Shown here in pieces: positions 24,931 through 32,660 of a DNA stretch of 64,000 bases. The stretch covers positions 1,550,001 through 1,614,000 of the forward strand of contig CAVTNM010000008.1 in assembly GCA_963736055.1 (NCBI GenBank). The letters run 5' to 3'. The notes below the pieces were generated by a model. It did not search any database. It was not told the origin of the DNA and saw only the letters and a list, made by a program, of their open reading frames with translations. Each line of letters begins with the position of its first letter. Position 1 is the first letter of the stretch. The DNA comes from AC-32 sp963736055 (GTDB lineage: Bacteria; Actinomycetota; Thermoleophilia; Gaiellales; Gaiellaceae). The translations under genes and the position numbers were made by a program.

Positions 24931-24970
24931 TCGATCGAACGAGAACAAGCACTTCGCGGCAACCTCTAGC
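24931..24970 (+). repeat. 40-bp direct repeat, copy 2 (intergenic)
   Basis: A second copy of the hppD 3' end, 104 bp downstream and still readable as SIEREQALRGNL plus stop. The 64 bp between the copies shows no gene. It suggests a local duplication, slippage or a decayed second hppD-like end. Confidence 0.9.
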
Positions 24971-24974
24971 CCGC

Positions 24975-25003
24975 TTGACATAGCCGTAACGAGGGCGTAC
25001 GCC
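24975..25003 (+). promoter_or_regulatory. Promoter of the cyclase fusion gene (TTGACA-17-TACGCC)
   Basis: A perfect -35 TTGACA (24975-24980), a 17-bp spacer and a weak -10 TACGCC (24998-25003) place the transcription start at about the GTG at 25010. No ribosome-binding site is present, so the mRNA is probably leaderless. Confidence 0.6.
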
Positions 25004-25009
25004 TAACGT

Positions 25010-28000
25010 GTGGCCGAGCTCCCGCAGGGGACTGTCACCCTGCTCTTCACGGACATCGAAGGGTCGACGCGCCTGCTCAAACTGCTCGGTGCCGGCTACG
25101 CGGAGGTGCTCGAGGAACACCGCCGCATCCTTCGCGACGCGGCGAGCGCGTACGACGGCCGCGAGGTCGACACGCAGGGGGACTCCTTCTTCTTCGCCTT
25201 CGGGCGCGCGAATTCGGCGCTCGGCGCGGCCGTGGCGGCGCAACGCGCACTCGCGGAGCAGCACTGGCCGGCGGGGGCCGACGTTCGGGTGCGCATGGGC
25301 CTGCACACGGGCGAGCCGGCCGTCGGCGACGAGCGCTACGTCGGCCTCGGGGTACACCGTGCGGCTCGCATCGGCGCAGTCGCCCATGGCGGGCAAGTGC
25401 TGCTCTCTAGCGCGACTCGCGAGCTGGTCGAAGACGAAGTCGACGGGGTCGCCGTTCGAGAGCTCGGCGCGTACAAGCTCAAGGACATCGACCGGCCCGA
25501 GCGACTGTTCCAGCTCGACATCGACGGGCTCCAGACCGACTTCCCGCCGCTGTCGGCCGAAAAGGTCGAGCAGGCACGCCCCCTCCGGCGGCGGGCGGTC
25601 CTCGCCGGCGCGCTAGCGGGCGTGATCGCGGCGGCTGTGGCGATCCCCATCTTCGCGTTCGGCCAGGGTGGCGGAGGAAGACCGGTCGAAGCAGCCGCCG
25701 GCGATTCGGTGGCCTTCTTCGACTCGGACTCACGCCGTCTCGTCGCGGACCCCGGTGTCGGCGCAAGCCCTACCGCCGTCGCCGTAGGCGCGGGTGCGAT
25801 CTGGGCCGCGAACGCCGACGGCCACAGCATTTCGAGGATCGATCCCGCGACCAAGCGTGTCGTCGAGACGATCCCCGTTGGCAGCAGCCCGAGCGGGATC
25901 GTGATCGGAAACGGAGCCGTCTGGGTCACCAACAGCCTGGATAGCACCGTCTCCCGGATTGATCCCGGGACGAACACCGTCGTCCAGTCCATCGACGTGG
26001 GCAACGGTCCGGTCGGCATCGCCTTCGGCAGCGGCTCGATCTGGGTCGCGAACACGGGCGACGGGACCATCACACGGATCGACGCCGATTCGGGGAAGCC
26101 GCTGAAGACGTTGCAGATTCCGGCCACCAACCTCGCTTTCCGAGACGGAACCCTCTGGGCAAGCCAACGAGGCGCGAACCGGGTCGTGCGCATCGACCCG
26201 GAGACGGGCGACCAGACCGCGATCGGGGTCGGCAATGGGCCCACGGGAATCGCGTCGGGAGACGGCGGCGTCTGGGTAGCGAACAGCCTCGACGGGACCG
26301 TGACGCGAATCGACCCGGAGACGAACACCCAGGCGAGTCTGGTCGAGACTGGGGACGGTCCCAGCGCGGTCGCCGCGGTGAACGGGAGCGTGTGGGTGAC
26401 GAACGAGTTCGGCGGAACCCTCACCCGCATCGACCCGCGCACAAACCAGGTCGCCCAGCAGTTCAAGGTCGGAAGCCGACCGCAGGGCGTGGCGGTCGCA
26501 GGGCCAGACGTGCTGGTCGCGGTTCGTCATTCCGGTGCGGGCCACCGCGGCGGCACGCTGACCGTGCGGATGAATCGCGGCACCGACTCGATCGACACTG
26601 CCGCCGCATACGACTCGACCGCATGGCCGCTGCTGCGCATGACGAACGACGGACTGGTCGCCTTTGACCAGACGGGCGGCTTCGCCGGGACCCAGCTCGT
26701 ACCCGACCTTGCGGTCTCGCTCCCGACCCCGACGAACGGGGGCAAGGCGTACACCTTCCGCCTTCGGCCGAACATTCGGTACTCGAACGGACGATCCGTC
26801 AAGGCCTCGGACTTCCGCGCCACGTTCGAGCGTGACTACAAGATCGGCAAGCTTCCGGTCCAGTACTACGACGGCATCGTCGGCGCGGCCCACTGCAAGA
26901 AGGATCGACGACGCTGCGACCTCTCCCGTGGGGTCGTCGCGAACGACGCCGCCCGGACGGTCACGTTCCACCTCAATGCCCCCGATCCGGACTTTCTGTA
27001 TCAGCTCGCGCTCGATTTCGCCTACGTTCTCCCCGCAGGAGTTCCGCCTCGGGAGACCGGGACGCACGGCCTGCCGGCGACCGGGCCTTACATGGTCGCC
27101 AGGTATCGCCCCAACCGTCTCCTCAAACTCGTTCGCAACCCGTACTTCCACGAGTGGTCGAAGGCCGCTCAGCCGGATGGATACCCGGACGACATCGTCG
27201 TCCGGATCGGGGGCACACCTGACGAGGCCGTGGACGAGGTGATTCGCGGGAAGGCGGATGCCTTCAGCACCGCTCAATCCGAGAATCCGCCGTCCGCGGC
27301 CAGGATGGATGCGCTCACTACGCGGTACGCGAGCGAGGTGCACACGAACCCGCAGGCGGCGACGATCGCGCTCTTCCTCAATACGCGGCTTCCTCCCTTC
27401 AACAACATCGACGCACGCAGGGCGCTGAACTTCGCCGCCGATCGCGCGGCCGCCGTCACGGCGATGGGCGGCACGGAGGTGGCCCAGACGACCTGCCAAA
27501 TCCTGCCGCCGCACTTTCCCGGCTACCGGCCCTATTGCCCGTTCAGCGCGGGCCTCTCGCGGGCGTGGACGGCACCGGACCTCAGAAAGGCCCGTGCGCT
27601 GGTAGCCCGGTCGGGCACCCGCGGTATGCAGGTCAGGTACTGGTCGTGGGGAGGCCTGGGCTCCCTCGGTCCGTACGCTGTTCGACTGCTGCGGTCGCTT
27701 GGCTACCGCGTGTCGATGAAGACGGTCGGGGACGACTACTTCGCGGAGGCCTACGACTCCCGGAACAAAGCCCAGATAGGCACGTACGAATGGATCACGG
27801 ACTACCCAACGGCCTCCGGCTTCTTCAACGCGCTTTTCACCTGCGCCTCCTACGTACCCGCCAGCCCCGTGAACTCGAACGCCTCCGAGTTCTGCAATCC
27901 GCGAATCGACCGGCAGGTTGGGCACGCCCTCGCGCAGCAGGTGACCAGTGCGCAGTCGGCGCGCACCCTGTGGGAGCGCATCGATCAGGAGACTGTCAAC

Positions 28001-28123
28001 GAAGCTCCGTGGGTGCCGCTTGTCAACCCGAAGGTCGTCGACGTGCTCTCGAAGCGGGTCGGCAACTACCAGTACACCCCGTCAGGGCTGGGGGTGTTGT
28101 TCGACCAGCTCTGGGTTCGCTAG
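25010..28123 (+). CDS. Class III nucleotide cyclase - TM - beta-propeller - solute-binding protein fusion
   Basis: 1037 residues with four parts. About 1-175: class III cyclase (LLFTDIEGST with Asp15; VDTQGDSFFFAF with Asp58; LGVHRAARIGAVAHGGQ). About 196-216: one transmembrane helix after RRR. About 230-505: a propeller of some seven YVTN/NHL-like repeats (VWVTNSLDSTVSRIDPGTNT). About 514-1037: a family 5 peptide/nickel-type solute-binding domain (VAFDQTGG, FRLRPNIRYSNG, TGPYMVARYRPNRLLKLVRN). Topology predicts a cytoplasmic cyclase and an outside sensor, like a receptor cyclase. Both metal Asp residues are present, but the usual substrate Lys is Asp54 and the catalytic Asn appears as His, so nucleotide specificity and activity are uncertain. 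No permease genes adjoin it. Confidence 0.85.
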   Translation: MAELPQGTVTLLFTDIEGSTRLLKLLGAGYAEVLEEHRRILRDAASAYDGREVDTQGDSFFFAFGRANSALGAAVAAQRALAEQHWPAGADVRVRMGLHTGEPAVGDERYVGLGVHRAARIGAVAHGGQVLLSSATRELVEDEVDGVAVRELGAYKLKDIDRPERLFQLDIDGLQTDFPPLSAEKVEQARPLRRRAVLAGALAGVIAAAVAIPIFAFGQGGGGRPVEAAAGDSVAFFDSDSRRLVADPGVGASPTAVAVGAGAIWAANADGHSISRIDPATKRVVETIPVGSSPSGIVIGNGAVWVTNSLDSTVSRIDPGTNTVVQSIDVGNGPVGIAFGSGSIWVANTGDGTITRIDADSGKPLKTLQIPATNLAFRDGTLWASQRGANRVVRIDPETGDQTAIGVGNGPTGIASGDGGVWVANSLDGTVTRIDPETNTQASLVETGDGPSAVAAVNGSVWVTNEFGGTLTRIDPRTNQVAQQFKVGSRPQGVAVAGPDVLVAVRHSGAGHRGGTLTVRMNRGTDSIDTAAAYDSTAWPLLRMTNDGLVAFDQTGGFAGTQLVPDLAVSLPTPTNGGKAYTFRLRPNIRYSNGRSVKASDFRATFERDYKIGKLPVQYYDGIVGAAHCKKDRRRCDLSRGVVANDAARTVTFHLNAPDPDFLYQLALDFAYVLPAGVPPRETGTHGLPATGPYMVARYRPNRLLKLVRNPYFHEWSKAAQPDGYPDDIVVRIGGTPDEAVDEVIRGKADAFSTAQSENPPSAARMDALTTRYASEVHTNPQAATIALFLNTRLPPFNNIDARRALNFAADRAAAVTAMGGTEVAQTTCQILPPHFPGYRPYCPFSAGLSRAWTAPDLRKARALVARSGTRGMQVRYWSWGGLGSLGPYAVRLLRSLGYRVSMKTVGDDYFAEAYDSRNKAQIGTYEWITDYPTASGFFNALFTCASYVPASPVNSNASEFCNPRIDRQVGHALAQQVTSAQSARTLWERIDQETVNEAPWVPLVNPKVVDVLSKRVGNYQYTPSGLGVLFDQLWVR

Positions 28124-28608
28124 CTCTCGCGCTGCTCCCAGCGGCGCAGACCTCGCTCGGGATCCCACGCGAGGCCGTAGCGGTTGCCCTCGGCGAAGGT
28201 GACGAATCCGGCCGAGTCGACGTCGACGGCGAAGACGTGGTAGTTCGGCTCCTCGGGCTCCCAGTCGATCCGGGCCTTGATGGTCGCCCGGTAGCGGGCG
28301 CGCCGCTCGGACTCCTCGACCGGCACGGCGCGGCCGTAGAGCTTGAAGTCGCCTTCGTTGCCCATCCGGCTCGAGACCACGCTGTGCACGACGAGCCTCG
28401 GGTCGCGGAGAAGGTCGAGCGCCTTCGGCGAGCGCCACATCATCCCGAGCATCAGCTCTCCGTCCACGAACTCCGGCTCGACGGGCGAGATGCGGGGCCA
28501 GCCGTTACGCCGCAGCGTGCCCACCAGGCACAGCTCGCGGCCACGCAGGCGCTCCTCGCCCAGCGAGGAGAGATCGGGGCAAGCGGCGGCGAACTCGTCC
28601 CAGCGCAT
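28120..28608 (-). CDS. Pyridoxamine 5'-phosphate oxidase-like flavin/split-barrel protein
   Basis: 162 residues from ATG 28608 (a TTG at 28626 is possible; GGGAG lies 9 nt before the ATG). The split-barrel pattern is LCLVGTLRRNGWPRISPVEP, LMLGMMWRSPKALDLLRDPR and GDFKLYGRAVPVEE. The family binds FMN, F420 or haem and includes many actinobacterial deazaflavin reductases. There is no catalytic signature that fixes substrate. Its stop shares bases with the convergent cyclase-fusion stop. Confidence 0.8.
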   Translation of the reverse strand: MRWDEFAAACPDLSSLGEERLRGRELCLVGTLRRNGWPRISPVEPEFVDGELMLGMMWRSPKALDLLRDPRLVVHSVVSSRMGNEGDFKLYGRAVPVEESERRARYRATIKARIDWEPEEPNYHVFAVDVDSAGFVTFAEGNRYGLAWDPERGLRRWEQRES

Positions 28609-28715
28609 CGCCCGATTCTCCCTCAAACGAGTTAAGCAGCAGGGCGCAAGATCGGCGCACCGAAGGGATCTTCTTCACCACAACGCCCAGAAATCGACAG
28701 GGAGGAATTACCCGA

Positions 28716-29381
28716 ATGAAGAAGCGCTGGATCGTGCCGGGCCTGCTCGTGGCCGCCTTCGCCCTCGCGGCGACTGGCCTCGCGGATCCCGGCCATGGCA
28801 AGGGGAAGGGACAGGGTCACGGCAAGGACCACGCCAAGAGCCAGGGCAAGGGCCACGGCAAGGGAAAGGGCCAGACGATGAAGTTCGGTCCCTATGACGT
28901 GGTGAGCGACGACCACGGCTCGTGTGGAAACACCTGGGCCGTCGACACGCTGAAGCGCACGTTCAAGGTCAGGCAGACCAAGGACGGCAGCTTCATCCTC
29001 ACCCGCACCGACCGGGGGATGTTCGTGACCTCGGCCGGCCAGAGCCCCGGCGCCTGCGAGACGAAGGGCAAACATGGCTCGACGGTCGCGGCCGACGTCA
29101 AGGGTCGCTTCCACGGGTTCCTTCGCGGCAAGGTCTCGGGCGGCACCTTCGACCCGAACGCGACGTGCCCGGCCGACTGCGGGTTCACCGACGTCTGGAT
29201 CGCGACCTTCTTCGGCCCGAGCGCCACGTTCTCGTGCTTCGGGGACTCGGCCGACTGCAAGTTCGACTTCCAGTACCACGCGCGGCACCAGGACCTGAAG
29301 TTCCACCACTGGTACGACAAGGGCAAGGGCGCCGGGACGTTCCTGAAGGAGCGTTTCCACGGCGACATCGCCAGCACGTAG
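28716..29381 (+). CDS. Secreted protein with Gly/His/Lys low-complexity segment
   Basis: 221 residues. The signal peptide covers about 1-23 (KKRW, then PGLLVAAFALAATGLADP). Residues 24-52 are a run of GHGKGKG/GQGHGK-type repeats. The rest is a compact domain with six Cys (SCGN, ACET, TCPADCG, SCFGD, DCKF), likely disulfide-bonded outside the cell. GGAGG at 28701-28705 is a good RBS 10 nt before the ATG, and a strong terminator follows, so it is monocistronic. The His/Lys run could bind metal or anionic polymers (speculation). Family not recognised. Confidence 0.8.
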   Translation: MKKRWIVPGLLVAAFALAATGLADPGHGKGKGQGHGKDHAKSQGKGHGKGKGQTMKFGPYDVVSDDHGSCGNTWAVDTLKRTFKVRQTKDGSFILTRTDRGMFVTSAGQSPGACETKGKHGSTVAADVKGRFHGFLRGKVSGGTFDPNATCPADCGFTDVWIATFFGPSATFSCFGDSADCKFDFQYHARHQDLKFHHWYDKGKGAGTFLKERFHGDIAST

Positions 29382-29403
29382 CTCCCTAGGTTGCCCGTCC
29401 GGC

Positions 29404-29431
29404 GAAGGGCCCGCCACGCGGCGGGCCCTTC
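29404..29431 (+). terminator. Rho-independent terminator after the secreted protein gene
   Basis: A perfect 12-bp stem (29404-29415 with 29420-29431), ACGC loop, followed by TCTTT. It ends a few bases before the ATG of the CDF gene. Confidence 0.85.
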
Positions 29432-29439
29432 TCTTTGAC

Positions 29440-30807
29440 ATGCGATCCTTCGGCCGCATGAGTCCGCAGCGCCGTACCGCGCTCGTCTCGATCGTCGCCG
29501 CGTGCGTACTGATCGGGGTGAAGCTCGTCTCCGGGATCGCAACCGGCAGCCTCGGCCTGCTCTCCGAGGCCGCGCATTCGGGCACCGACCTGATCGCGGC
29601 GCTGCTGACGTTCGTTGCGGTTGGCGTCGCCGGGCGGCCGGCCGATCCCGGCCACGCCTACGGCCACGGCAAGGCGGAGCATCTGGCCGCGCTCGCCGAG
29701 GCGGCGATCCTCGTCGTCGCGGCTCTCGCGATCGCCTGGCGGGCTTTGTGGCGGCTCTTCGGGCTGGCGAGCGGGCAAGTCGATCCACGCTGGTACGCGA
29801 TCCTCGTCGTGATCGCCGTCATGGTGGTGGATGCGACGCGGGCCGTCGTCTCCCGGCGGGCGGGCGAGCGGTACGGAAGCCCGGCGCTCCAGGCCAACGC
29901 GCTCCACTTCGCCAGCGACCTCGGCGGCTCGACGGCGGTTCTGTTCGGCCTGCTCGCCGCCCGCGCCGGGTATCTCTGGGCCGATTCGGCCGCGGCGCTG
30001 TTCGTCGCGTTTCTCGTGCTCCTGGCCGCGGGCCGAATGATGCGCCTGAACGTCGACGTCCTGATGGACCGGGTGCCGCCGGAGGCCGAAGAGGCTGCAC
30101 TGCTCGCGATCGCCTCGGTCGAGCCGCGGGTCGAGTTGCGGCGGCTGCGGATGCGCCAGGCCGCGGGCCAGCAGTTCGCGGACGTGGTCATCGGCGTGCC
30201 GCCCGGCGCGGCGGTGGGGCAAGGGCACGCTGCCGCGGATGCGGTCGAGGAGGCAGTGCACCGAGCGCTGCCGCGGAGCGACGTGGTCGTGCACGTGGAG
30301 CCCCAACAAGACGACGCGGTTCTGAGGGAGCGTGTCCTCGCCGCTGCGCAGCGCGTCCGGCAAGTGCGCGAGATTCACAACCTCTCCGTGCTCCGCGTCG
30401 GCCGTCGCACCGAGGTCTCGCTGCACCTCAAGCTTCCGGGCGACCTCTCGCTGGAGGATGCTCATGCCGTGGCGACCGAGGTCGAACAGTCGATCGTGGA
30501 GTCGGTGCCGGAGGTGGACGAGGTGCGAACGCACCTCGAGCCGATCTCCGAGGCCGAGGAAGGACGCAGCGTTGACGAGGCGGCGGGTCGGGAGCTCGTC
30601 GAGACGATCGTGCGGGAGACGACCGGCCAGACTCCGCGCGAGCTTCGCTTTCTGCACACCGACCGCGGGCTGCTGGCCTACCTGACGCTCGGGCTGGACC
30701 CGTCCACCTCGTTGGCCGAGGCGCATACGCGCGCCAGCGAGGTCGAGAAGCGGATTCGCCGCGAGCAGCCCGAGATCGCCGACGTGATCGTCCACACCGA
30801 GCCATGA
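29440..30807 (+). CDS. Cation diffusion facilitator (CDF) transporter with three C-terminal domains
   Basis: 455 residues; ATG 29458 is an equally good start. The six-helix CDF domain carries both metal motifs, HSGTD (His46, Asp50) and HFASD (His156, Asp160). After the membrane part (about residue 215) there are three tandem ZT-dimer-like cytoplasmic domains, each ending in a VHVEP/THLEP/VHTEP-like motif at about residues 295, 375 and 450; most CDFs have one. The family exports Zn2+, Fe2+ or Mn2+ by proton antiport. It overlaps the FAH gene by 4 bp. Metal not predictable. Confidence 0.9.
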   Translation: MRSFGRMSPQRRTALVSIVAACVLIGVKLVSGIATGSLGLLSEAAHSGTDLIAALLTFVAVGVAGRPADPGHAYGHGKAEHLAALAEAAILVVAALAIAWRALWRLFGLASGQVDPRWYAILVVIAVMVVDATRAVVSRRAGERYGSPALQANALHFASDLGGSTAVLFGLLAARAGYLWADSAAALFVAFLVLLAAGRMMRLNVDVLMDRVPPEAEEAALLAIASVEPRVELRRLRMRQAAGQQFADVVIGVPPGAAVGQGHAAADAVEEAVHRALPRSDVVVHVEPQQDDAVLRERVLAAAQRVRQVREIHNLSVLRVGRRTEVSLHLKLPGDLSLEDAHAVATEVEQSIVESVPEVDEVRTHLEPISEAEEGRSVDEAAGRELVETIVRETTGQTPRELRFLHTDRGLLAYLTLGLDPSTSLAEAHTRASEVEKRIRREQPEIADVIVHTEP

Positions 30808-31628
30808 AGCTCTGCATGTTCACCCCGATCGAGCACGAGATCCGCGGCTGGCCGGGCCGGATCGACGGCGACCGCGTCGTCCAGCTCGCCGCCCAGACGC
30901 TCGAGGCCTACTTCACCGGCGGAGGCCAGGCGCGGGAGCATGCCGAGTACCCGCTCGACGAGGTCCGCCTGCTGGCGCCGGTACGGCACCCGCCGTCGGT
31001 GCGCGACTTCTACGCCTTCGAGGAGCACGTGCGCAACGCGGCCCGTGTGACCGGCCGGCCCGGTGTCCCTGACGAGTGGTACGAGATCCCGACGTTCTAC
31101 TTCTCGAACCCCGCGGCGATCTACGGGCCCGGGGACGAGATTCCGTACCCGGAAGGCTCCGAAGCGCTCGACTACGAGCTCGAGGTCGCGGCCGTGGTCG
31201 GCGCCGAGGGACGGATCGGCGGCTTCACGATCCTGAACGACTGGTCGGCGCGCGACCTGCAGCGCCGCGAGATGAGGATCGGCCTCGGCCCCGCGAAGGG
31301 AAAGGACTTCGCCACCTCGATGGGCCCGATCGTCGTCACACCTGACGAGCTGGGCGACCTCCGGCTCGAGATGGTCGCGCGCGTGAACGGGGAAGAGCGT
31401 TCCCGCGGCAACCTCGGCGACATGTACCACTCGTGGGAGGCGATCGTGGCGCACGCCTCGCGCAACACCGAGCTGCGGGCCGGCGACATCCTCGGCTCGG
31501 GCACCGTCGGCACGGGCTGCATCCTCGAGCACGGCGACGAGCGCTGGCTTCGCCCCGGCGACGAGGTCGAGCTGGAGGTCGAGGGGATCGGTGTCCTGCG
31601 GAACCGAGTAGGCACCATACGAGCGTGA
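30804..31628 (+). CDS. Fumarylacetoacetate hydrolase family protein
   Basis: 274 residues. The FAH-fold metal site is visible in DYELEVAAVVG (two Glu) and the Asp of ILNDWSARDLQ; KGKDFATSMGPIVVTPDEL is the family core. Members cleave C-C bonds in fumarylacetoacetate, acylpyruvates or related diketo acids using Mg2+ or Ca2+. With HPPD and homogentisate dioxygenase nearby, fumarylacetoacetase in tyrosine breakdown is the best guess. Its length is nearer to the bacterial hydroxyhepta-dienoate isomerase-like group than to the longer eukaryotic FAH. ATGA overlap with the CDF gene. Confidence 0.85.
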   Translation: MKLCMFTPIEHEIRGWPGRIDGDRVVQLAAQTLEAYFTGGGQAREHAEYPLDEVRLLAPVRHPPSVRDFYAFEEHVRNAARVTGRPGVPDEWYEIPTFYFSNPAAIYGPGDEIPYPEGSEALDYELEVAAVVGAEGRIGGFTILNDWSARDLQRREMRIGLGPAKGKDFATSMGPIVVTPDELGDLRLEMVARVNGEERSRGNLGDMYHSWEAIVAHASRNTELRAGDILGSGTVGTGCILEHGDERWLRPGDEVELEVEGIGVLRNRVGTIRA

Positions 31629-32605
31629 GGATCGCGGTCATCGGCGGCGGTGTAATGGGGCTCGCCACCGGCTGGGCGCTCAAGCGGCGGGGCCACGAGC
31701 CCGTCGTCTACGAGCAATTCGAGGTCGGTCACGATCGCGGCTCGAGCCACGGTCGCTCGCGGATCTTCCGGCTCGCGTACGCCGAGGACGAGTACGTGCG
31801 GCTCGCCCAGGAGTCGCTCGGGCTCTGGCGCGAGCTCGAGGCCGAGAGCGGCGAGACGCTGCTCGAGCTGAACGGCCTCGTGGAGATCGTCCAGACCCTG
31901 GAGGAGAGCACCGCTCCGACGCTCGAGCGCTGCGGCGTCGCCTGGGAGCGGCTCGATCGCGAGGATGCGGAGCTCCGGTACCCGATCCGTGTCCCGGAGG
32001 GCTCGTTCACGGTCGTCCAGCCCGAGGCGGGCATCGTGCGAGCAGACAAGGCGCTGGCGGCCTTCGCGCGCGGGCTCGAGGTCCGCGAGCACACGCGTGT
32101 CCACCCGGACGAGATGGACGCCGACGCGGTGATCGTGACCGCGGGCTCCTGGGTGAACGAGCTCCTGGACGAGCCTTTGCCGGTGACGATCACCCGCGAG
32201 ACGCTCTGCTACTTGCGCCTCGAGGGAGAGCGACCGATCCCTTCCGTCGTCTCGTTCAAGCCGGCGGCTCATACGCATGACATGTACTCGCTGCACGACC
32301 CGGAGTTCGGGCTCAAGGTTGGAGCACACCACTCAGGCCCGGAGGCCGATCCCAATGTCGCCGGCGAGCCGGAGCCGGAGCTGATCGAGCGGATCGCCGT
32401 CTGGGCGGGAGAGACCTATCGGCTCGACGACCCGACCCCGGTAGCCGCCGAGACGTGCATGTACACGTCGACCGCCGACCAGACCTTCGTCCTCGAGCGG
32501 CGCGGCCGGATCGTCGTCGGCTCGCCCTGCTCCGGCCATGGGTTCAAGTTCGCCCCGGCGATCGGCGAGCGTCTCGCCGGGCTCGCGACCGAGATCGTCG
32601 CGTAG
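31625..32605 (+). CDS. Sarcosine oxidase/N-methyl amino acid oxidase-like flavoprotein
   Basis: 326 residues from GTG 31625, which overlaps the FAH stop (GTGA). The FAD-binding VRIAVIGGGVMGLATGWALK is at the N-terminus, SSHGRSRIFRLAY follows, and ETCMYTSTADQTF holds Cys278 in the position of the covalent flavin Cys of monomeric sarcosine oxidase. SGHGFKFAPAIGE is the C-terminal signature. It is shorter than the usual 380-390. It would oxidise an N-methyl or cyclic amino acid, producing H2O2. The open frame upstream overlaps FAH and is not real. Confidence 0.87.
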   Translation: MRIAVIGGGVMGLATGWALKRRGHEPVVYEQFEVGHDRGSSHGRSRIFRLAYAEDEYVRLAQESLGLWRELEAESGETLLELNGLVEIVQTLEESTAPTLERCGVAWERLDREDAELRYPIRVPEGSFTVVQPEAGIVRADKALAAFARGLEVREHTRVHPDEMDADAVIVTAGSWVNELLDEPLPVTITRETLCYLRLEGERPIPSVVSFKPAAHTHDMYSLHDPEFGLKVGAHHSGPEADPNVAGEPEPELIERIAVWAGETYRLDDPTPVAAETCMYTSTADQTFVLERRGRIVVGSPCSGHGFKFAPAIGERLAGLATEIVA

Positions 32606-32620
32606 ATAGTCGAACGGTCA

Positions 32621-32649
32621 TTGACCCTGCCGGGCCGTAGGCGTAGCTT
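32621..32649 (+). promoter_or_regulatory. Promoter TTGACC-17-TAGCTT
   Basis: A -35 TTGACC (32621-32626), a 17-bp spacer and a -10 TAGCTT (32644-32649) lie 11 nt before ATG 32661, giving a very short or no leader. Confidence 0.65.
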
Positions 32650-32660
32650 CGCCTGGAGCC

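Noticed and set aside
23258..25396. A 712-codon open frame on the - strand across the exporter, hppD and the cyclase start
   Set aside because: It spans three well-supported forward genes and shows no domain; it is a codon-bias artefact.
25730..27925. A 731-codon open frame antisense to the cyclase fusion
   Set aside because: Arg/Val-rich shadow of the real propeller and solute-binding domain.
28801..28872. Short tandem repeats in the GHGKGKG region as a CRISPR-like or satellite array
   Set aside because: They are in-frame codons of a low-complexity protein segment, not regularly spaced DNA repeats.
29435..29440. TTGACA directly before the CDF gene as a -35 box
   Set aside because: A -10 at normal spacing would fall inside the start of the coding sequence and none is seen.
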